64,000 bases of DNA from an uncultured Pseudanabaenaceae cyanobacterium (GTDB taxonomy: Bacteria > Cyanobacteriota > Cyanobacteriia > Pseudanabaenales > Pseudanabaenaceae), in NCBI GenBank assembly GCA_937927915.1, contig CALGKB010000002.1, positions 62,001-126,000 on the forward strand, read 5' to 3'. This document shows, piece by piece, positions 42,768-52,885 of this stretch. Below the pieces are notes generated by a model that ran no database searches, was not told where the DNA came from, and saw only the letters and a list, made by a program, of their open reading frames with translations. The translations under genes were made by a program, and so were the position numbers. Position 1 is the first letter of the stretch. Each line of letters starts with the position of its first letter.

Positions 42768-43739
42768 ATGAATATACGGCGGTGGGTAGCAAGACGGGAG
42801 ACAAGTTGGCAGACCCTAGAACGACTGCTGCAGAAGTGGGAACGCCAGGGGTTACAGTCCCTCACAGCCAAGGAAATTAGCACTTTAGCCAGTCTCTACC
42901 GCTCTGTATCTGCCGATTTAGCCCGTGCCCGTACCCAAGGGATGGGAGATATACTCATTCAGGAACTGCAGCTTTTGACCAGCCGTAGTTACACCCAAAT
43001 TTACCAGGGGTCGCAGCGCCAGGAGAGGGAAGGATGGCGGCAGTTCTACCTGTGGGGATTTCCCGCTGTGTTGCGCCAAAGCAGCCTCTATATCGGCATA
43101 GCTACTGCTATTTTCACGGCAGCGGCGGCAGTGGGCTGGTGGTTTGCCTGGTCTGACCCCAGTTTTATGCGCTTAGTTTTGCCCGACTCCATGATTGCTA
43201 TGGCGGCAAGAGGGGAGTTATGGATGGGCAGAATTTTGACGGACCAGCCCGGTTCCAGTGCTGACATTATGGTTAACAATATCCGTGTTTCTTTAATTGC
43301 CGTGGGAGGGGGAATCAGTGCTGGTCTCTACACGGTTTACATCCTCGCTTTGAATGGTCTCTTGCTCGGTGTAGTGGGCGCGCTGGTGGCACAAAATAAC
43401 TTAGCTTTTCCCTTTTGGGCGTTTGTCTTTCCCCATGGCGCACTGGAAATTCCCGAAATTATGATTGCGGGGGGAGCAGGTCTGTTACTTGCCCGCGCTC
43501 TCTTGTTTCCCGGCCGTTACTGCCGCGCCGACGCCTATAAAATTTACGGTGAACAAGTTGCCCAATTAGTGTTAGGTTGTATCCCCATGCTAGTCATGGC
43601 GGGAGTGATGGAAGGGTTTATTTCCCCTAGCCCGATCGTGCCTGCTCTGGTCAAGTATGCTATCGGTATTACCCTCTTTACTGCCTTTCTACAATATGCG
43701 CAAAGGCGCCCACCCAAAACTTACGAAATTTATCGCTAA
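42768..43739 (+). CDS. Stage II sporulation protein M (SpoIIM/DUF95) domain membrane protein
   Basis: MNIRRWVARRETSWQTLERLLQKWERQG...; IMVNNIRVSLIAVGGGISAGLYTVYILALNGLLLG; FPHGALEIPEIMIAGGAGLLLARALLFPGR. Confidence 0.8.
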   Translation: MNIRRWVARRETSWQTLERLLQKWERQGLQSLTAKEISTLASLYRSVSADLARARTQGMGDILIQELQLLTSRSYTQIYQGSQRQEREGWRQFYLWGFPAVLRQSSLYIGIATAIFTAAAAVGWWFAWSDPSFMRLVLPDSMIAMAARGELWMGRILTDQPGSSADIMVNNIRVSLIAVGGGISAGLYTVYILALNGLLLGVVGALVAQNNLAFPFWAFVFPHGALEIPEIMIAGGAGLLLARALLFPGRYCRADAYKIYGEQVAQLVLGCIPMLVMAGVMEGFISPSPIVPALVKYAIGITLFTAFLQYAQRRPPKTYEIYR

Positions 43740-43818
43740 AACTGGGAAAACTGCATATCTCCCTAGCAGGGGGACAATATTTAGTTATAGTAGTGGATAA
43801 CTGCCCTGCACAAATGCC

Positions 43819-45099
43819 ATGTCAGAAGCCAAAGTCTACATTAAAAATGCCCTAGAAATTGTGGTGGTAGAGGAGGCAAAAAATCAACTAGCACAACTCG
43901 ATCGGGCAAAACGGGAGGAGATAAACTTGAGTGAAGTGATTGCCTTTGTCCTCAATCGCCTGCCCTGTCTCTATGCCAGTTCCGATCGGGGGTGGTTACA
44001 ACAAAAAAAGCGAGCAAACAATGAATTTCGCAAACAAGTAATTGGGCTATTACATCAGGCATTTTTACGGGTGGGTAACAATCCTTTAGTGCGGGTATCG
44101 CCATTACCTCTGTATGAGATTGAGCGCCCGGACTATTGCCTGCAACAGTTGCGGGAAATTTTGCGCCGTCCCAATCTTACTTGGAAAGAGGTGCCTGCCA
44201 TTGTGCAGGAAAGTATTACACGGGGCACTGCTGCTGCCCTGGAACATCTGAGTCTGTACGACAGAAGAAGAATATTGGAGACCAAAAATTTCATTCGCAA
44301 ATCAAAAGAACAAATGAAAAAAGCAATTGAAGCAGAGAAAGTAGACCCGATCGAGTTACAGGAATTCAACTCCTACATGATGACAGCGGAATATCAGTTT
44401 GTCAACGTCTTGGAAAGACCTGTAATTCAAATTGTGGAACATCAACTGGAACAGATGAAAGCAAATTTGTCCCGTTCCCTGGAGGTAGCAGATGTGGCAG
44501 TGTATGTTTTGAATCGTTTTCCTGCTATGTATGCAACCAATGCCAAGGGTTTTCAGCAACAGCGGGAAAGAGTACGGCGGGAGCTGATCAATGACTTACA
44601 AGCCCTTACCATTCAAGCCATCCTAGAGTTAAGCAAGACTCCCCGCCGTTTAGTTGGTCCCTTGCCCTTTGTCAAATTTGAACGGGAACATGAACAGGCT
44701 CTAGAAAATCTGAAAGAAATCTTTCAGGTGGAAGAACTCACCTGTGGCAAAGCGGTGGAATTGGTCTCCAAAGCTGTGCTGGGCAAGAATCTCTCCAATC
44801 GCATCAAGACTATCCGCTCCAACCTCCTGCAGGAATTGATTGTCAGTTTATCCCTCCACCCTAACCGCCACGACTTACAGATTGAAATTGGGGAAGATGA
44901 TAGTCAAATTGTCTTTCGTACTAACAATCAAGATACCTTCTGGGCAATTGTCGATCGTCCCCAGGTGATCTGCCGCATTGTCCTGGAAACTTTCCCCGAA
45001 ACTAGCGGTATGCAATTACAATATCAACGTTTGCCCTTCCCCCTGGTGTTGACTAAACACGAGATGGAAGAAGAAGTAATTAATGACCTCAGGAATTAA
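43819..45099 (+). CDS. Late competence development ComFB family protein with two ComFB domains
   Basis: Two repeats: VIAFVLNRLPCLYASSDRGWLQQKKRANNEFRKQVIGLLHQAFLRV and VAVYVLNRFPAMYATNAKGFQQQRERVRRELINDLQALTIQAIL. Confidence 0.78.
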   Translation: MSEAKVYIKNALEIVVVEEAKNQLAQLDRAKREEINLSEVIAFVLNRLPCLYASSDRGWLQQKKRANNEFRKQVIGLLHQAFLRVGNNPLVRVSPLPLYEIERPDYCLQQLREILRRPNLTWKEVPAIVQESITRGTAAALEHLSLYDRRRILETKNFIRKSKEQMKKAIEAEKVDPIELQEFNSYMMTAEYQFVNVLERPVIQIVEHQLEQMKANLSRSLEVADVAVYVLNRFPAMYATNAKGFQQQRERVRRELINDLQALTIQAILELSKTPRRLVGPLPFVKFEREHEQALENLKEIFQVEELTCGKAVELVSKAVLGKNLSNRIKTIRSNLLQELIVSLSLHPNRHDLQIEIGEDDSQIVFRTNNQDTFWAIVDRPQVICRIVLETFPETSGMQLQYQRLPFPLVLTKHEMEEEVINDLRN

Positions 45100-46243
45100 C
45101 ATGCTGTCTTTTTTACTGTTGTTATACCAAACTCCCTTTACCTTTGTCCTCCTATCCCGTTTGGTGTCTGCTCCCCGCCGTATCCCGCCCCTAGAGCCAA
45201 AGCTAGACAAAGAAAAACGATCGGTCTCTGTTGTCATTCCCACCCTCAATGAAAGAGAGAGATTGCCCCACTGTTTAGCAGGCTTACAGGAGCAACCGAT
45301 CGGGGAAGTAATCATTGTGGACAGTCGTTCTACAGACGGCACTAGGGAATATGTGGAAATGCTGCAGGGGCAATATCCCCTTCCCCTAAAGCTAGTCACT
45401 GACCCCCCCTTACCCCCCGACTGGGTAGGCAGACCCTGGGCATTAAACTATGGCTGGCAACAGTCTGACCCTAGCTACAAGTGGCTGCTGGGACTAGACG
45501 CAGATACCATTCCCCAACCCGGTTTGGTGGCGGCGGTGGTGGATACAGGGGAAACAGAGGACTGGGACATTCTCACCCTGGCACCGCAATTTATCGTGGT
45601 ACACCCAGGGGAACAGTGGTTACAGCCTTCCCTGTTGTTGACCTTGGTCTATCGCTTTGGGGCATCGGGGGACAGGAGGCAATTTTCCGAGCAGCGGGTG
45701 ATGGCAAATGGTCAGTGTTTTCTGGCTAAGAAGGCAGTCCTGCAGGCTTTGGGGGGCTACAGTCTAGCCAAAAGTTCCTTTTGTGATGATGTCACCCTAG
45801 TTAGGGCGGCGGCACAGCGGGGCTATAAAGTCGGCTTTTTGGATGGGGCAAAAGTGTTGCAGGTGCGGATGTATACCAGCATGGCGGAAACTTGGCGGGA
45901 GTGGGGAAGGTCCTTAGATTTGAAGGATGCGGCAACTCCCCTGAGCACCTGGGGGGACTGTCTCTACCTCTTGGCGGTGCAGGGTCTACCCCTTTTTGTC
46001 CTGGGGGGGATAGGGGCAGCAGGCGCGCAATCGATCGTGGACTTCTCCCTCTTGGCTTTGAACCTAGGCTTGCTTTTAATTCGCTTCCTCCTCCTGTTTG
46101 CCATTCGTCCTAGCTATAGGGCAGTGGGGCTGTGGTATTGGCTCTCTCCCCTGTCTGACCCCCTGGCGGTGCTGCGGATTTGGCTCTCAGCTTTACAAAA
46201 ACCTAAGATTTGGCGTGGTAGATTATACAGCAACCTGGGGTAA
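45083..46243 (+). CDS. cruG: Family 2 glycosyltransferase, CruG-like (carotenoid 2'-O-glycosyltransferase type)
   Basis: VSVVIPTLNERERLPHCLAGLQEQPIGEVIIVDSRSTDGTREYV; PPLPPDWVGRPWALNYGWQQ; specific CruG call is tentative. Confidence 0.6.
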   Translation: MTSGINMLSFLLLLYQTPFTFVLLSRLVSAPRRIPPLEPKLDKEKRSVSVVIPTLNERERLPHCLAGLQEQPIGEVIIVDSRSTDGTREYVEMLQGQYPLPLKLVTDPPLPPDWVGRPWALNYGWQQSDPSYKWLLGLDADTIPQPGLVAAVVDTGETEDWDILTLAPQFIVVHPGEQWLQPSLLLTLVYRFGASGDRRQFSEQRVMANGQCFLAKKAVLQALGGYSLAKSSFCDDVTLVRAAAQRGYKVGFLDGAKVLQVRMYTSMAETWREWGRSLDLKDAATPLSTWGDCLYLLAVQGLPLFVLGGIGAAGAQSIVDFSLLALNLGLLLIRFLLLFAIRPSYRAVGLWYWLSPLSDPLAVLRIWLSALQKPKIWRGRLYSNLG

Positions 46244-46287
46244 AATAGGTGTAGGAATTAGTAATTGTCGCTATTGGGAAAACCTAT

Positions 46288-46422
46288 ATGTCTGAATTTA
46301 ATCGTGGCATTATGAAGTTTGACAATGCCGATAGCCCCCTGGCTATTACTCTTTCCGCTATTTTCGTCCTGGGCACGATCGGTGTCCTGTTGTGGTGGGG
46401 TTACACAGTTGCCTATCTGTAA
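46288..46422 (+). CDS. Small single-TM protein, unknown function (44 aa)
   Basis: ATG..TAA translates to MSEFNRGIMKFDNADSPLAITLSAIFVLGTIGVLLWWGYTVAYL; absent from supplied ORF track because of length. Confidence 0.6.
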   Translation: MSEFNRGIMKFDNADSPLAITLSAIFVLGTIGVLLWWGYTVAYL

Positions 46423-46452
46423 TCTGAAAGGTATGCTAAGATAGACAACTAC

Positions 46453-46526
46453 GGCGGTCGTAGCCAAGTGGTTAAGGCAGAGGATTGTGGCTCCTCGATT
46501 CGTGGGTTCGAATCCCATCGATCGCC
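46453..46526 (+). tRNA. tRNA-His (anticodon GTG), genome-encoded G-1 and C73
   Basis: Cloverleaf: acceptor GCGGTCG/CGATCGC, anticodon arm GAGGA-TTGTGGC-TCCTC, T arm GTGGG-TTCGAAT-CCCAT; extra G at 46453 can pair with C73 at 46526. Confidence 0.93.
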
Positions 46527-46527
46527 C

Positions 46528-48276
46528 TTATTCTGCTAAGCGTAGTTCATCTAGGTTCCAGAGAACACCGCCGGCGGGGGAGGGGTCAATGCCCTGCAAA
46601 CGGTTGTTGACGGCACTCATAGCCAGGGGGCTGACCATAAAAATCATAGGTACCTGCTCCTGCACCAGTTTTTGGAACTGCCCATAGATTTGGCGGCGCT
46701 TTTCCTCATTGATCTCCCTTGCTCCCGCAATCAACAACCGATCGATTTCTTTTTCCCAGTCACTCACCACCCGCCCAGGGAAAGGGGGTTCCCCCGGATG
46801 CGGTCCCAGGTTAAACATATGACTAGAGCCGGCGGAGTACCAAAGGTGAAAACTGCCATGGGGTTCAATGCCGCCACCCCACCCCAGCATAGCTGTTTCC
46901 CAGTTTTTAGAACGATCGAGGCGGTCAATCAAGGCTGTAAAGTCAATAATCTGCAGATCAACGGTGATGCCTAAACGATCGAGGTCATTTTTAATCATCG
47001 GCGCCAGCGTTGCCCCTGCCCCCCCCGTAGAAGTCATAATGGTAAAGCGCACAGGGTTGCCCTTTTTATCCACCAGGCGGTTTTGAGCATTGTAGGTAAA
47101 GCCCGATCGCTGCAGCAGTTCCTTTGCCTTGGCGGGGTCATAGTCATAGAAGGGGACGCCCTCCTGGCGGGAGAGATGGTAGGGGCTAATCGGGGGAATG
47201 GGAGAATCCTGGGGCAGACCAAGACCGCGATAGTAGGTGTTGATCATCGCCTGGCGGTTGATAGCATAGGCAATGGCACGGCGGAAATTGACATCGTTGA
47301 ACCACTCTGCCTTTACAGGATCGACAAAGGGTTTACCTTCCTGATTGCGCCCGCGATTGAGATTAAACATCAAAAAACTGCGATTACTCCCTTCCCCCAG
47401 TTGGTAAATGCGAAAGCCATAGCGCTGTTCCTGGCGTTTGAGGATGGGAAAATCCTGTCCCCGCACCTGGGGAATGACATCTATATCGCGGGAGCGGAAG
47501 CGCAACACCGTGCTGTCAGGGGAGGGCATAATTTGATAGACCAGGCGGGGAATATGGGGCAAAGGTTGGCGATAGTAATGGGGATTCCGCTCATACACCA
47601 ATCTCTCCCCTGGCAAATAGCGCTTGAGGAGGTAGGGTCCATTGCCAACCAGGGTAGATAAGTCAGTATCGATCGCCCAGGTCTGAAAGAACTTTGGTTT
47701 ACCTGTAGAGTCTTTTTCTTGGACTGTTTTCTCTAGGATATGCTTAGGCAATATACTAGCACCGCCAGCAAAGCGCAAAAAAGGAGCAAAGGGTTCTGGC
47801 AAAGTGAAAGAGAGAGAACGATCGTCTAGCTTTTTTACCACAGGCAATTCTCTTTTTTCCCCCACCCGAAAGATGTCTTGGATGGAAGAGGGAATAGCGG
47901 GATTGAAATAAATATCACGGAAGGTAAACAAAACATCATCTACAGTCAGGGGCGTGCCGTCTGACCATCGGAGATTTGGTTTGAGGGTAAAAATCAACTC
48001 CAAGCCATTGTTACGGAATTGCCATTTTTCTGCTAATTCGGGGATGAGATTGCCATTTTTGTCTGTGGTGAGCAACCCACTAAACACCAACCCCACCGCC
48101 GCCGCACTGTAGGCATCAGAGACCAAGACAGGGTTGAAAGTCTTAATATCTGCATCCAGGGGTAAGGACAGACGCTCCTTGACAGCCCCCGGGACTGCCG
48201 TACAGCCAATCAAAGTCAATGTGAGAACAAACAGAGAGAGATAAGCCAGAAAGGGCTTTACTCTGATGGACAACAT
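46528..48276 (-). CDS. ABC transporter substrate-binding protein (DppA/OppA family 5)
   Basis: LxxC lipoprotein signal [62 protein letters not shown]. Confidence 0.9.
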   Translation of the reverse strand: MLSIRVKPFLAYLSLFVLTLTLIGCTAVPGAVKERLSLPLDADIKTFNPVLVSDAYSAAAVGLVFSGLLTTDKNGNLIPELAEKWQFRNNGLELIFTLKPNLRWSDGTPLTVDDVLFTFRDIYFNPAIPSSIQDIFRVGEKRELPVVKKLDDRSLSFTLPEPFAPFLRFAGGASILPKHILEKTVQEKDSTGKPKFFQTWAIDTDLSTLVGNGPYLLKRYLPGERLVYERNPHYYRQPLPHIPRLVYQIMPSPDSTVLRFRSRDIDVIPQVRGQDFPILKRQEQRYGFRIYQLGEGSNRSFLMFNLNRGRNQEGKPFVDPVKAEWFNDVNFRRAIAYAINRQAMINTYYRGLGLPQDSPIPPISPYHLSRQEGVPFYDYDPAKAKELLQRSGFTYNAQNRLVDKKGNPVRFTIMTSTGGAGATLAPMIKNDLDRLGITVDLQIIDFTALIDRLDRSKNWETAMLGWGGGIEPHGSFHLWYSAGSSHMFNLGPHPGEPPFPGRVVSDWEKEIDRLLIAGAREINEEKRRQIYGQFQKLVQEQVPMIFMVSPLAMSAVNNRLQGIDPSPAGGVLWNLDELRLAE

Positions 48277-48749
48277 AGCAACACCACAGCATGAACAGCG
48301 ATAGCTTCCCCCTGCCCAATGGCATCCAATCCCTCATTCGTCCTCGCTTTCACACTCACCCGATCGGGGGCAATCTGCAACGCCTTTGCCAGATTCTCGC
48401 GGATAGAGAGGATAAAATGTTTGAGCTTTGGTCTTTCTGCCACGATCGATGTATCGATATTATTGATCTGCCAACCCCGTGCCTGAATCATGCTCTGTAC
48501 TTCCTGTAGCAGAGATACACTATGGGCATCCCGCCATTTTGGTTCCCCCGGTGGGAAATAATGCCCAATATCCCCCAAAGCTAGCGCCCCCAGCATAGCA
48601 TCCATAATGGCGTGGGTCAGGACATCCGCATCACTATGCCCCAATAACCCCTTTTCGTAGGGAATTTCCACCCCTCCCAACACCAACCGCCGATCGGGAA
48701 CCAGACGGTGAATATCATAACCCGTACCCACACGGAACTGCCAGCCCAT
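48258..48749 (-). CDS. ispF: 2-C-methyl-D-erythritol 2,4-cyclodiphosphate synthase
   Basis: [61 protein letters not shown]; likely ATG at 48749. Confidence 0.96.
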   Translation of the reverse strand: MGWQFRVGTGYDIHRLVPDRRLVLGGVEIPYEKGLLGHSDADVLTHAIMDAMLGALALGDIGHYFPPGEPKWRDAHSVSLLQEVQSMIQARGWQINNIDTSIVAERPKLKHFILSIRENLAKALQIAPDRVSVKARTNEGLDAIGQGEAIAVHAVVLLCCPSE

Positions 48750-48795
48750 AGACCTCGTGTATAATTGCCGTAGCCCTATCTTAAACAAAAAACCG

Positions 48796-49008
48796 ATGAG
48801 CAACATGATTTTTCCCGGCTCCGCTGTGCGGGTCATCAATCCTGGCGACATTTACTATGGCTTTGAAGGCTTCGTGCAACGGATCACCGATGGTAGAGTA
48901 GCAGTCCTCTTTGAAGGCGGCAATTGGGATAAGTTAGTCAGTTTTCGCCCTGAGGAATTGGAACTGGTCGATGCCAAAGCTAGCCCCAGCAAAGGCAAGA
49001 AAAAATAA
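48796..49008 (+). CDS. ndhS: NAD(P)H-quinone oxidoreductase subunit S
   Basis: [54 protein letters not shown]. Confidence 0.85.
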   Translation: MSNMIFPGSAVRVINPGDIYYGFEGFVQRITDGRVAVLFEGGNWDKLVSFRPEELELVDAKASPSKGKKK

Positions 49009-49110
49009 AAACCTGCACAGATGTACAGATTCACAAATCAGTAGGAGCAAATACCAAACTAGATAGTGTAGGTTAACATAATAATCAGGGTAGGCTAATA
49101 AAATCCCCCT

Positions 49111-50133
49111 ATGAGCTACTGTATCAATCCCGATTGCTCTCAGCCCCAGAATAAACCAACGGATGAAATTTGCCGCAACTGTGGCTCGAAGTTACTCCTG
49201 AAGGAACGCTACCGCGCTATCAAAGTATTGGGGCAAGGGGGATTTGGCAGAACTTACCTCGCTATTGACCAGGACCGCCTCAATGCCAGCTGTGTAATTA
49301 AACAATTTTTACCCCAGGTACAGGGGACAGGTGCCCTGGAAAAAGCAACGGAGTTATTCTACCAAGAAGCCATTCGCCTCAACGACCTTGGTGTCCATCC
49401 CCAGATTCCCGACCTGTTGGCTTTTTTTACCCAGGATAAGCGGCAGTACCTAGTGCAGGAATTTGTCCCTGGCATGAATCTGCAAAAGCTCCTGGAGCGG
49501 TATGGCAAGTTTACGGAGGCAGAAATTTGGGCAATTCTGCGGGATATTCTCCCTATCCTGGAATTTGTGCATGAACGCCAGGTGATTCACCGCGACATCA
49601 AACCGGAAAATATCATTCGCCGCCAGGGGGACAACAAGTTATTTCTGATTGACTTTGGGGTGGCAAAATTGCTGACGGACCCACAGCGGGTAATTACAGG
49701 TACTTCCATTGGCACTTCTGGCTATGTGCCCATTGAACAAATGAGCGAAGGAAAGGCTTATCCCGCCAGTGATATCTATAGTTTGGGGGTCACCTGTTTT
49801 CATCTCTTGACGGGGGTTAGTCCCTACAGTCTTTTTATCAAACGGGGTTACAGTTGGTTGCAAACTTGGCAGGACTATGTTCCCCCAGAGGTCAGCCCTC
49901 GGCTCAATGATACAGGAAAGACGGGAAGACCGCTATACTACGGCAACGGAAGCCCTGCGGGAGGTAGAGCGTCTGGGGGCAAAGAACACTGGCATTCGCA
50001 CAGAAACAAAGGAAGACAGAGAATATGTGGAGACAATTCTGCGGGAAATCATCACAACGGAACCGAAACCGAAACCAGAGGTAGAGGCGGTGGAAGACAG
50101 TGTGGAAGACTTTCTGCGCGAGGTAACCACTAG
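49111..50133 (+). CDS. Serine/threonine protein kinase, 5' part of a frameshifted kinase-WD40 gene (homologous region ends ~49908)
   Basis: N-terminal Zn-ribbon CINPDCSQPQ...CRNCGSKLL; kinase motifs VLGQGGFGRTYLA, VIHRDIKPENI, LIDFGVAKLL; frame lost after VPPEVSPRL. Confidence 0.85.
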   Translation: MSYCINPDCSQPQNKPTDEICRNCGSKLLLKERYRAIKVLGQGGFGRTYLAIDQDRLNASCVIKQFLPQVQGTGALEKATELFYQEAIRLNDLGVHPQIPDLLAFFTQDKRQYLVQEFVPGMNLQKLLERYGKFTEAEIWAILRDILPILEFVHERQVIHRDIKPENIIRRQGDNKLFLIDFGVAKLLTDPQRVITGTSIGTSGYVPIEQMSEGKAYPASDIYSLGVTCFHLLTGVSPYSLFIKRGYSWLQTWQDYVPPEVSPRLNDTGKTGRPLYYGNGSPAGGRASGGKEHWHSHRNKGRQRICGDNSAGNHHNGTETETRGRGGGRQCGRLSARGNH

Positions 50134-51373
50134 CAAAACGGAAGTGATACCGGCTGTCAGTGATGATCTGTTTGAAAAATTGCTCCAAGACCTGGACACC
50201 CCCACCCCCGTGCAGAGTACCCCCAGTCAGTTAAAGACAGAGGACGATGAATTTATCACCGCCTTTGTGGAAGATGTGAAACGGACTGCCATTGTCAACT
50301 CTGACCTACCGGTTGCCCCTGTGGTGGATTCTAGCCCTGTGGTGTCTGCTGACGAAACGATTTCCCAACTGTGGCGCTGCGCCCGCACAATCCATGCCCA
50401 CGACCAAGGCTGTGCCTACGTGGGGATTACACCTAGGGAAGTCCTCCTCACGACAGGACAACGGAAGGTGGCTAAACTCTGGGATATAGAGACGGGGGCG
50501 AGTAAGGGCATGGTGATCAAAGAAGACACCTGTTCTACCTGCGGCGGCTTGGGCAAAGTCTACAAGGAAGGTTCTCTGTTGTTTGTGAAGACGAAGCAGG
50601 CGACTATCTGTCCTGATTGTGAGGGTTTTGGCACTAATTCGGAGAAGGGGGAGCGCTTTCTGGCGGCAAAGCTGAGCGGCGATGGCAATACTTTAATCAC
50701 ATCTAGTTTGGATAAGCAAATCAAAGTCTGGAATGTGCGGACCTGTAAGTTTACCACCGCCATTGTCACAGAACCGGCGGTCGCTTCTATGCTGGCTATC
50801 AGTGGCAACGGTAAGGTTATCAGCTATGTAATGCAAAACCGCACGATCGTGGTCTACAATTTGGAGCAGCAGCAGGAGACGGCTAAACTAAAACGCAACG
50901 GCATTATCACCTGTATTGACATTAGCTATGACGGCAACATCTTGCTCCTAGGTACGGAGGAGGGGAATATCAATGTCTGTGATGTGACGACGGCGGTACC
51001 GCCCATGAATGTGCGGGGACACCAGAACGGTATTATGGCAGTGGCATTGAGTCAGGATGGGATGTTGGCAGTGAGTGGCTGTCGCGATGGACAGGTAAGG
51101 GTATGGAGTTTGAGTACGGGCAATCTTATCCATACTTTCTCCCACCATTTAGCTCCCATCTCGGCATTGGCGATCGCTCCTGACAATTTGACTTTGGCAA
51201 GCGGGAGCATTGATGGTATGCTGTGTATTTGGCATTTGGGGCGGGGACAACTTCTGGATTCTTTTACTCATGCCCACACGGACCGCATTACGGCAATTGC
51301 CGCAGGGGCGGATGGACAGACTTTTGCCACTGCTAGTTTGGATAGTACGGTGAAGGTGTGGAGGTCGTTTTAA
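49877..51373 (+). CDS. 3' part of the kinase-WD40 gene: kinase C-terminal tail, linker, WD40 repeats with embedded CxxCxGxG-like Zn-finger
   Basis: MIQERREDRYTTATEALREVERL continues the kinase domain in the +1 frame; WD40 repeats VAKLWDI, IKVWNVR, VRVWSLS, LCIWHLG, VKVWRSF. Confidence 0.8.
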   Translation: MFPQRSALGSMIQERREDRYTTATEALREVERLGAKNTGIRTETKEDREYVETILREIITTEPKPKPEVEAVEDSVEDFLREVTTSKTEVIPAVSDDLFEKLLQDLDTPTPVQSTPSQLKTEDDEFITAFVEDVKRTAIVNSDLPVAPVVDSSPVVSADETISQLWRCARTIHAHDQGCAYVGITPREVLLTTGQRKVAKLWDIETGASKGMVIKEDTCSTCGGLGKVYKEGSLLFVKTKQATICPDCEGFGTNSEKGERFLAAKLSGDGNTLITSSLDKQIKVWNVRTCKFTTAIVTEPAVASMLAISGNGKVISYVMQNRTIVVYNLEQQQETAKLKRNGIITCIDISYDGNILLLGTEEGNINVCDVTTAVPPMNVRGHQNGIMAVALSQDGMLAVSGCRDGQVRVWSLSTGNLIHTFSHHLAPISALAIAPDNLTLASGSIDGMLCIWHLGRGQLLDSFTHAHTDRITAIAAGADGQTFATASLDSTVKVWRSF

Positions 51374-52192
51374 GTGTGCCGCTTGTTGGGGTATGTGGGC
51401 AAGCCCCTGACTTTGGAAACTTTGATCAGCAATCCCCCCCATTCCCTGGTCGTGCAGAGCTATCAGCCTAGGGAGATGACGGCGGGTTTATTGAACGCCG
51501 ATGGCTTTGGTTTGGCTTGGTATGACCTGGGGAAATCTCCCTATCCCTTTACCTACCGCAGTGAGTTGCCCATCTGGAATGATGTGAATTTGCCTTCTCT
51601 GCAGCGCTATGTGGTGTCGGACTGTTTCCTAGCGGGCATTCGCAGTGCTACGCCCGGTCAGGGTTTTGGCTGGCAGAATTGTCCCCCCTACTGCTTCGAT
51701 CGGTTTAGTTTTATCCACAATGGCTTTATTGAAAATTTCCGCACTTCTCTGTTGCGCCCCCTGCGCTCTCTGTTGCAGGATGAGTTCTATTATTTGATTC
51801 ACGGTGTGACTGATTCAGAGCATATCTTTGCCCTGTTGATGCAGTTCTATCACCAGCAGCAGGACTTGGTACGGGCGCTGGGTTTGACGATTGCTACGGT
51901 GTTAGAGTTATCGCAGCGCTATGGGGTCAGGAGTGCCCTCAATATCATAGTCAGTGATGGGGTGAGTTTAGTGGCGACCCGCTGTGCCAGTGCTGCCCCG
52001 GTGCCTAGTTTATATAAGCTGCGGACGGACTACGGTGTGATTGTGGCTTCCGAACCCCTCTGGGAGGACGAACGTTGGCAGGGATTTGCTCCCCAGAGCA
52101 CGATCGTGGTGCAGTTAGGGGCGGGGGAACTGCAAATTCACTCTTACCAGGGCAATTGGCTGCCGTCCCAGGACCAGAAAGTACCTGTATGA
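51374..52192 (+). CDS. Class II glutamine amidotransferase (EgtC-like)
   Basis: GTG start; MCRLLGYVGKPLTLETLISNPPHSLVVQSYQPREMTAGLLNADGFGLAWY; FIHNGFIENF. Confidence 0.8.
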   Translation: MCRLLGYVGKPLTLETLISNPPHSLVVQSYQPREMTAGLLNADGFGLAWYDLGKSPYPFTYRSELPIWNDVNLPSLQRYVVSDCFLAGIRSATPGQGFGWQNCPPYCFDRFSFIHNGFIENFRTSLLRPLRSLLQDEFYYLIHGVTDSEHIFALLMQFYHQQQDLVRALGLTIATVLELSQRYGVRSALNIIVSDGVSLVATRCASAAPVPSLYKLRTDYGVIVASEPLWEDERWQGFAPQSTIVVQLGAGELQIHSYQGNWLPSQDQKVPV

Positions 52193-52881
52193 TGGGGCTG
52201 TAGCTGCCCTAAAACCTGGATGAGATAGGCAACAGACCGATCGGGGCTAAACAGCTTGTAGGGGGGGACATTAGTTTGGAAGGGGCGAGAGAGTGAGGTA
52301 TCGGTGGTGCCGGGGTGGAGAAGGACGACAATTGCCTGGGGACAGGTGCGTTGGTATTCCAGGGCTGCTGTACGCATGAACATATTCAAAGCCGCCTTGG
52401 AGGCGCGATAGCCGTACCATCCCCCCAAATAGTTATCACCGATGCTGCCGACCTTGGCTGAGAGGGTAGCAAACACCGATCGCTCTTCATGCTTAAACAA
52501 GGGGAGGAGATGTTTTGCTAACAGGACTGCCCCAATACTGTTGACTTGAAAATAGCGCAGCAAATTCTCAGACTGTAAAGAGCGCAGATTCTTTTCCGGT
52601 TGGATGTTGTCTGTTTGCAGAAATCCAATGCAGTTGATGGCATAGTGTAACCGATCGGTCTGGGTTTTGATTTTGTCCACCACTGCTGCAATTTGTGCTT
52701 CTACAGTGATGTCTAAGGGGAGGGGAAGAAGACGATCGGGGTACTGCAGTTGCCATTCTGCCAGATGTTGGGCACGGGAACGGAAGGTGGCAAAAACAAA
52801 GGTATCGGGTTGGGTTAAAAAATGTCTGACAAAGGCTGCCCCAATGCCGCCACTGCCACCACAAACTAGGACATACTGCAT
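52144..52881 (-). CDS. Short-chain dehydrogenase/reductase (C-factor-like SDR)
   Basis: VLVCGGSGGIGAAFVRHFL; YAINCIGFL; GWYGYRASKAALNMFMRTAALEY. Confidence 0.85.
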   Translation of the reverse strand: MQYVLVCGGSGGIGAAFVRHFLTQPDTFVFATFRSRAQHLAEWQLQYPDRLLPLPLDITVEAQIAAVVDKIKTQTDRLHYAINCIGFLQTDNIQPEKNLRSLQSENLLRYFQVNSIGAVLLAKHLLPLFKHEERSVFATLSAKVGSIGDNYLGGWYGYRASKAALNMFMRTAALEYQRTCPQAIVVLLHPGTTDTSLSRPFQTNVPPYKLFSPDRSVAYLIQVLGQLQPHHTGTFWSWDGSQLPW

Positions 52882-52885
52882 ACAA

